NCBI GenBank assembly: GCA_050694015.1
Contig: JBOGWY010000327.1
Location: 1-14,149, forward strand
Source of the DNA: JBOGWY01 sp050694015
Lineage (GTDB): Bacteria > Actinomycetota > CADDZG01 > WHSQ01
Reading direction: 5' to 3'
DNA: 14,149 bases
Shown: positions 13,435 through 14,149 of the stretch, in pieces
Layout: every line of letters begins with the position of its first letter
Position numbering within the stretch: the first letter of the stretch is position 1
The notes under the pieces: generated by a model
The model's database searches: none
Seen by the model: the letters and a program-made list of their open reading frames with translations, nothing else
What the model was told of the DNA's origin: nothing
Translations under genes and position numbers: made by a program

Positions 13435-14149
13435 GTGAGGGAGCCATCGACCGAGACTTACGCGGTCGATCTGAGGCAATACCTGGCCATCCTGAAAGCC
13501 CGCAAGTGGACCATCATCGCCTGCGCCGCGCTCGGACTCGTCATCGCCCTCATCCTCTCTGCCCAGCAGACCCCGCTGTACAGCGCCGAAGCGCGCCTGC
13601 TGGTCAAGGATGCACCGGGCGCGAACTGGTTCCCCAACGCCGAAGACGAAGCCCAGGTGGTCAAGTCGGTCCAGGTGGCGGACCTCGTGCGACGCGATCT
13701 CGGCCTCACCGTTCCGGCTCGCTCGCTGTTGGGTGGACTGACCGCCGAGGTGATCGGACCGGATACCAACACGATCGCCGTTACTTACATCTCGGAAGAT
13801 CCCGTCCTGGCGCGCAACGCGGCGAACTCGTTCGCGCGCAACTACGGCATTTTCAAACAGGGTCAACTTTCCACCGGGATCCGCGCCGAGCGCGAGCGTC
13901 TCCAAGCCCGTATCACCTCACTGACCGAGCAACTCTCGAGCACCATCCAAGCGATCCAAGCGGCTCGACAGGAGGGTGACGCCACCGAAGCGGCGCGGCT
14001 CGACGGCGAGAAGACGCAGTTGAGTATCCGGATCGCGTCGTTGCAACAGGAACTCGACAACACTCCGTCGACCTCCTCCATCGCGCTCGGGGTCGGTGAC
14101 GTGCTCGAGGCAGCGTCCACGCCCGAGGACCCCTTCTCACCGGATCATC
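13435..14149 (+). CDS. Wzz-type polysaccharide chain-length regulator, N-terminal part (cut by the window end)
   Basis: 238 codons are present and the frame stays open to the last base. YAVDLRQYLAILKARKWTI (9-27) is the typical Wzz/CapA N-terminus: a short cytosolic segment then membrane helix 1 (26-43). YSAEARLLVKD (49-59) begins the periplasmic or external domain; a coiled coil follows at about 146-210, with heptad-like ERERLQARI and SLQQEL. The final STPEDPFSPD resembles the proline-rich motif that precedes the second membrane helix. Relatives set chain length by interacting with Wzy; in many actinobacterial and Gram-positive loci the same protein continues into, or lies beside, a BY-kinase. 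Whether a kinase domain follows lies outside the window. It is transcribed away from the Wzx operon and has its own long leader. Confidence 0.85.
   Translation, partial: MREPSTETYAVDLRQYLAILKARKWTIIACAALGLVIALILSAQQTPLYSAEARLLVKDAPGANWFPNAEDEAQVVKSVQVADLVRRDLGLTVPARSLLGGLTAEVIGPDTNTIAVTYISEDPVLARNAANSFARNYGIFKQGQLSTGIRAERERLQARITSLTEQLSSTIQAIQAARQEGDATEAARLDGEKTQLSIRIASLQQELDNTPSTSSIALGVGDVLEAASTPEDPFSPDH

Noticed and set aside
13356..13979. Plus-strand open frame overlapping the Wzz-like gene
   Set aside because: The frame beginning at GTG 13435 has a strong SD, a membrane helix and a coiled coil; this one has none.
1..14149. Mobile element, prophage, CRISPR, toxin-antitoxin or anti-phage system
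   Set aside because: No transposase, integrase, long terminal repeats, regularly spaced repeats, or small toxin/antitoxin pair was seen; every real gene fits GroEL or polysaccharide assembly.

Overview
The window is GC-rich bacterial chromosome or metagenomic contig. It uses ATG, GTG and TTG starts, purine-rich Shine-Dalgarno (SD) sites and very tight gene packing. The GroEL C-terminus at the left edge, ending in a short PGGGDMDF tail rather than a long GGM repeat, and the general codon and protein style suggest Actinomycetota or a nearby high-GC lineage. That placement is inference; no rRNA or other marker is present. I see no tRNA, rRNA, transposase, CRISPR array or phage gene.

Layout. (1) 2-268 (+): the end of groEL, followed by a strong hairpin terminator at 329-352 that separates it from the genes converging on it. 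(2) 8005 down to 407 (-): seven genes with overlapping or nearly overlapping ends, probably one transcript. In transcription order they are a CgeB-like glycosyltransferase, two GT4 glycosyltransferases, a WaaE/KdtX-like GT2 glycosyltransferase, a small initiating phosphoglycosyl transferase, a NodU/CmcH-type O-carbamoyltransferase, and a geranylgeranyl-reductase-like FAD oxidoreductase. (3) 8088-9572 (+): a Wzy-like polymerase, divergent from (2), whose start appears to be a non-standard ATC codon. (4) 13213 down to 9559 (-): an uncharacterised nucleotidyltransferase-fold protein, a GT4 glycosyltransferase and a Wzx-like flippase. The flippase gene overlaps the 3' end of the polymerase gene tail to tail. 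(5) 13435-14149 (+): the N-terminal part of a Wzz-type chain-length regulator, running off the window, behind an approximately 130-nt leader with several possible hairpins.

Together these form a nearly complete Wzx/Wzy-dependent surface polysaccharide locus. The phosphoglycosyl transferase would load the first sugar phosphate on the polyprenyl phosphate carrier, and five glycosyltransferases would extend the repeat unit. The carbamoyltransferase would decorate it, Wzx would flip it, Wzy would polymerise it and the Wzz-like protein would set chain length. The unusual members are the FAD reductase of an isoprenoid-reducing family, translationally linked to the carbamoyltransferase, and the nucleotidyltransferase-fold protein. 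The sugar composition cannot be read from the sequence.

No stretch longer than 300 bases lacks a gene. The three sizeable gaps (269-406, 8006-8087, 13214-13434) are described as features.
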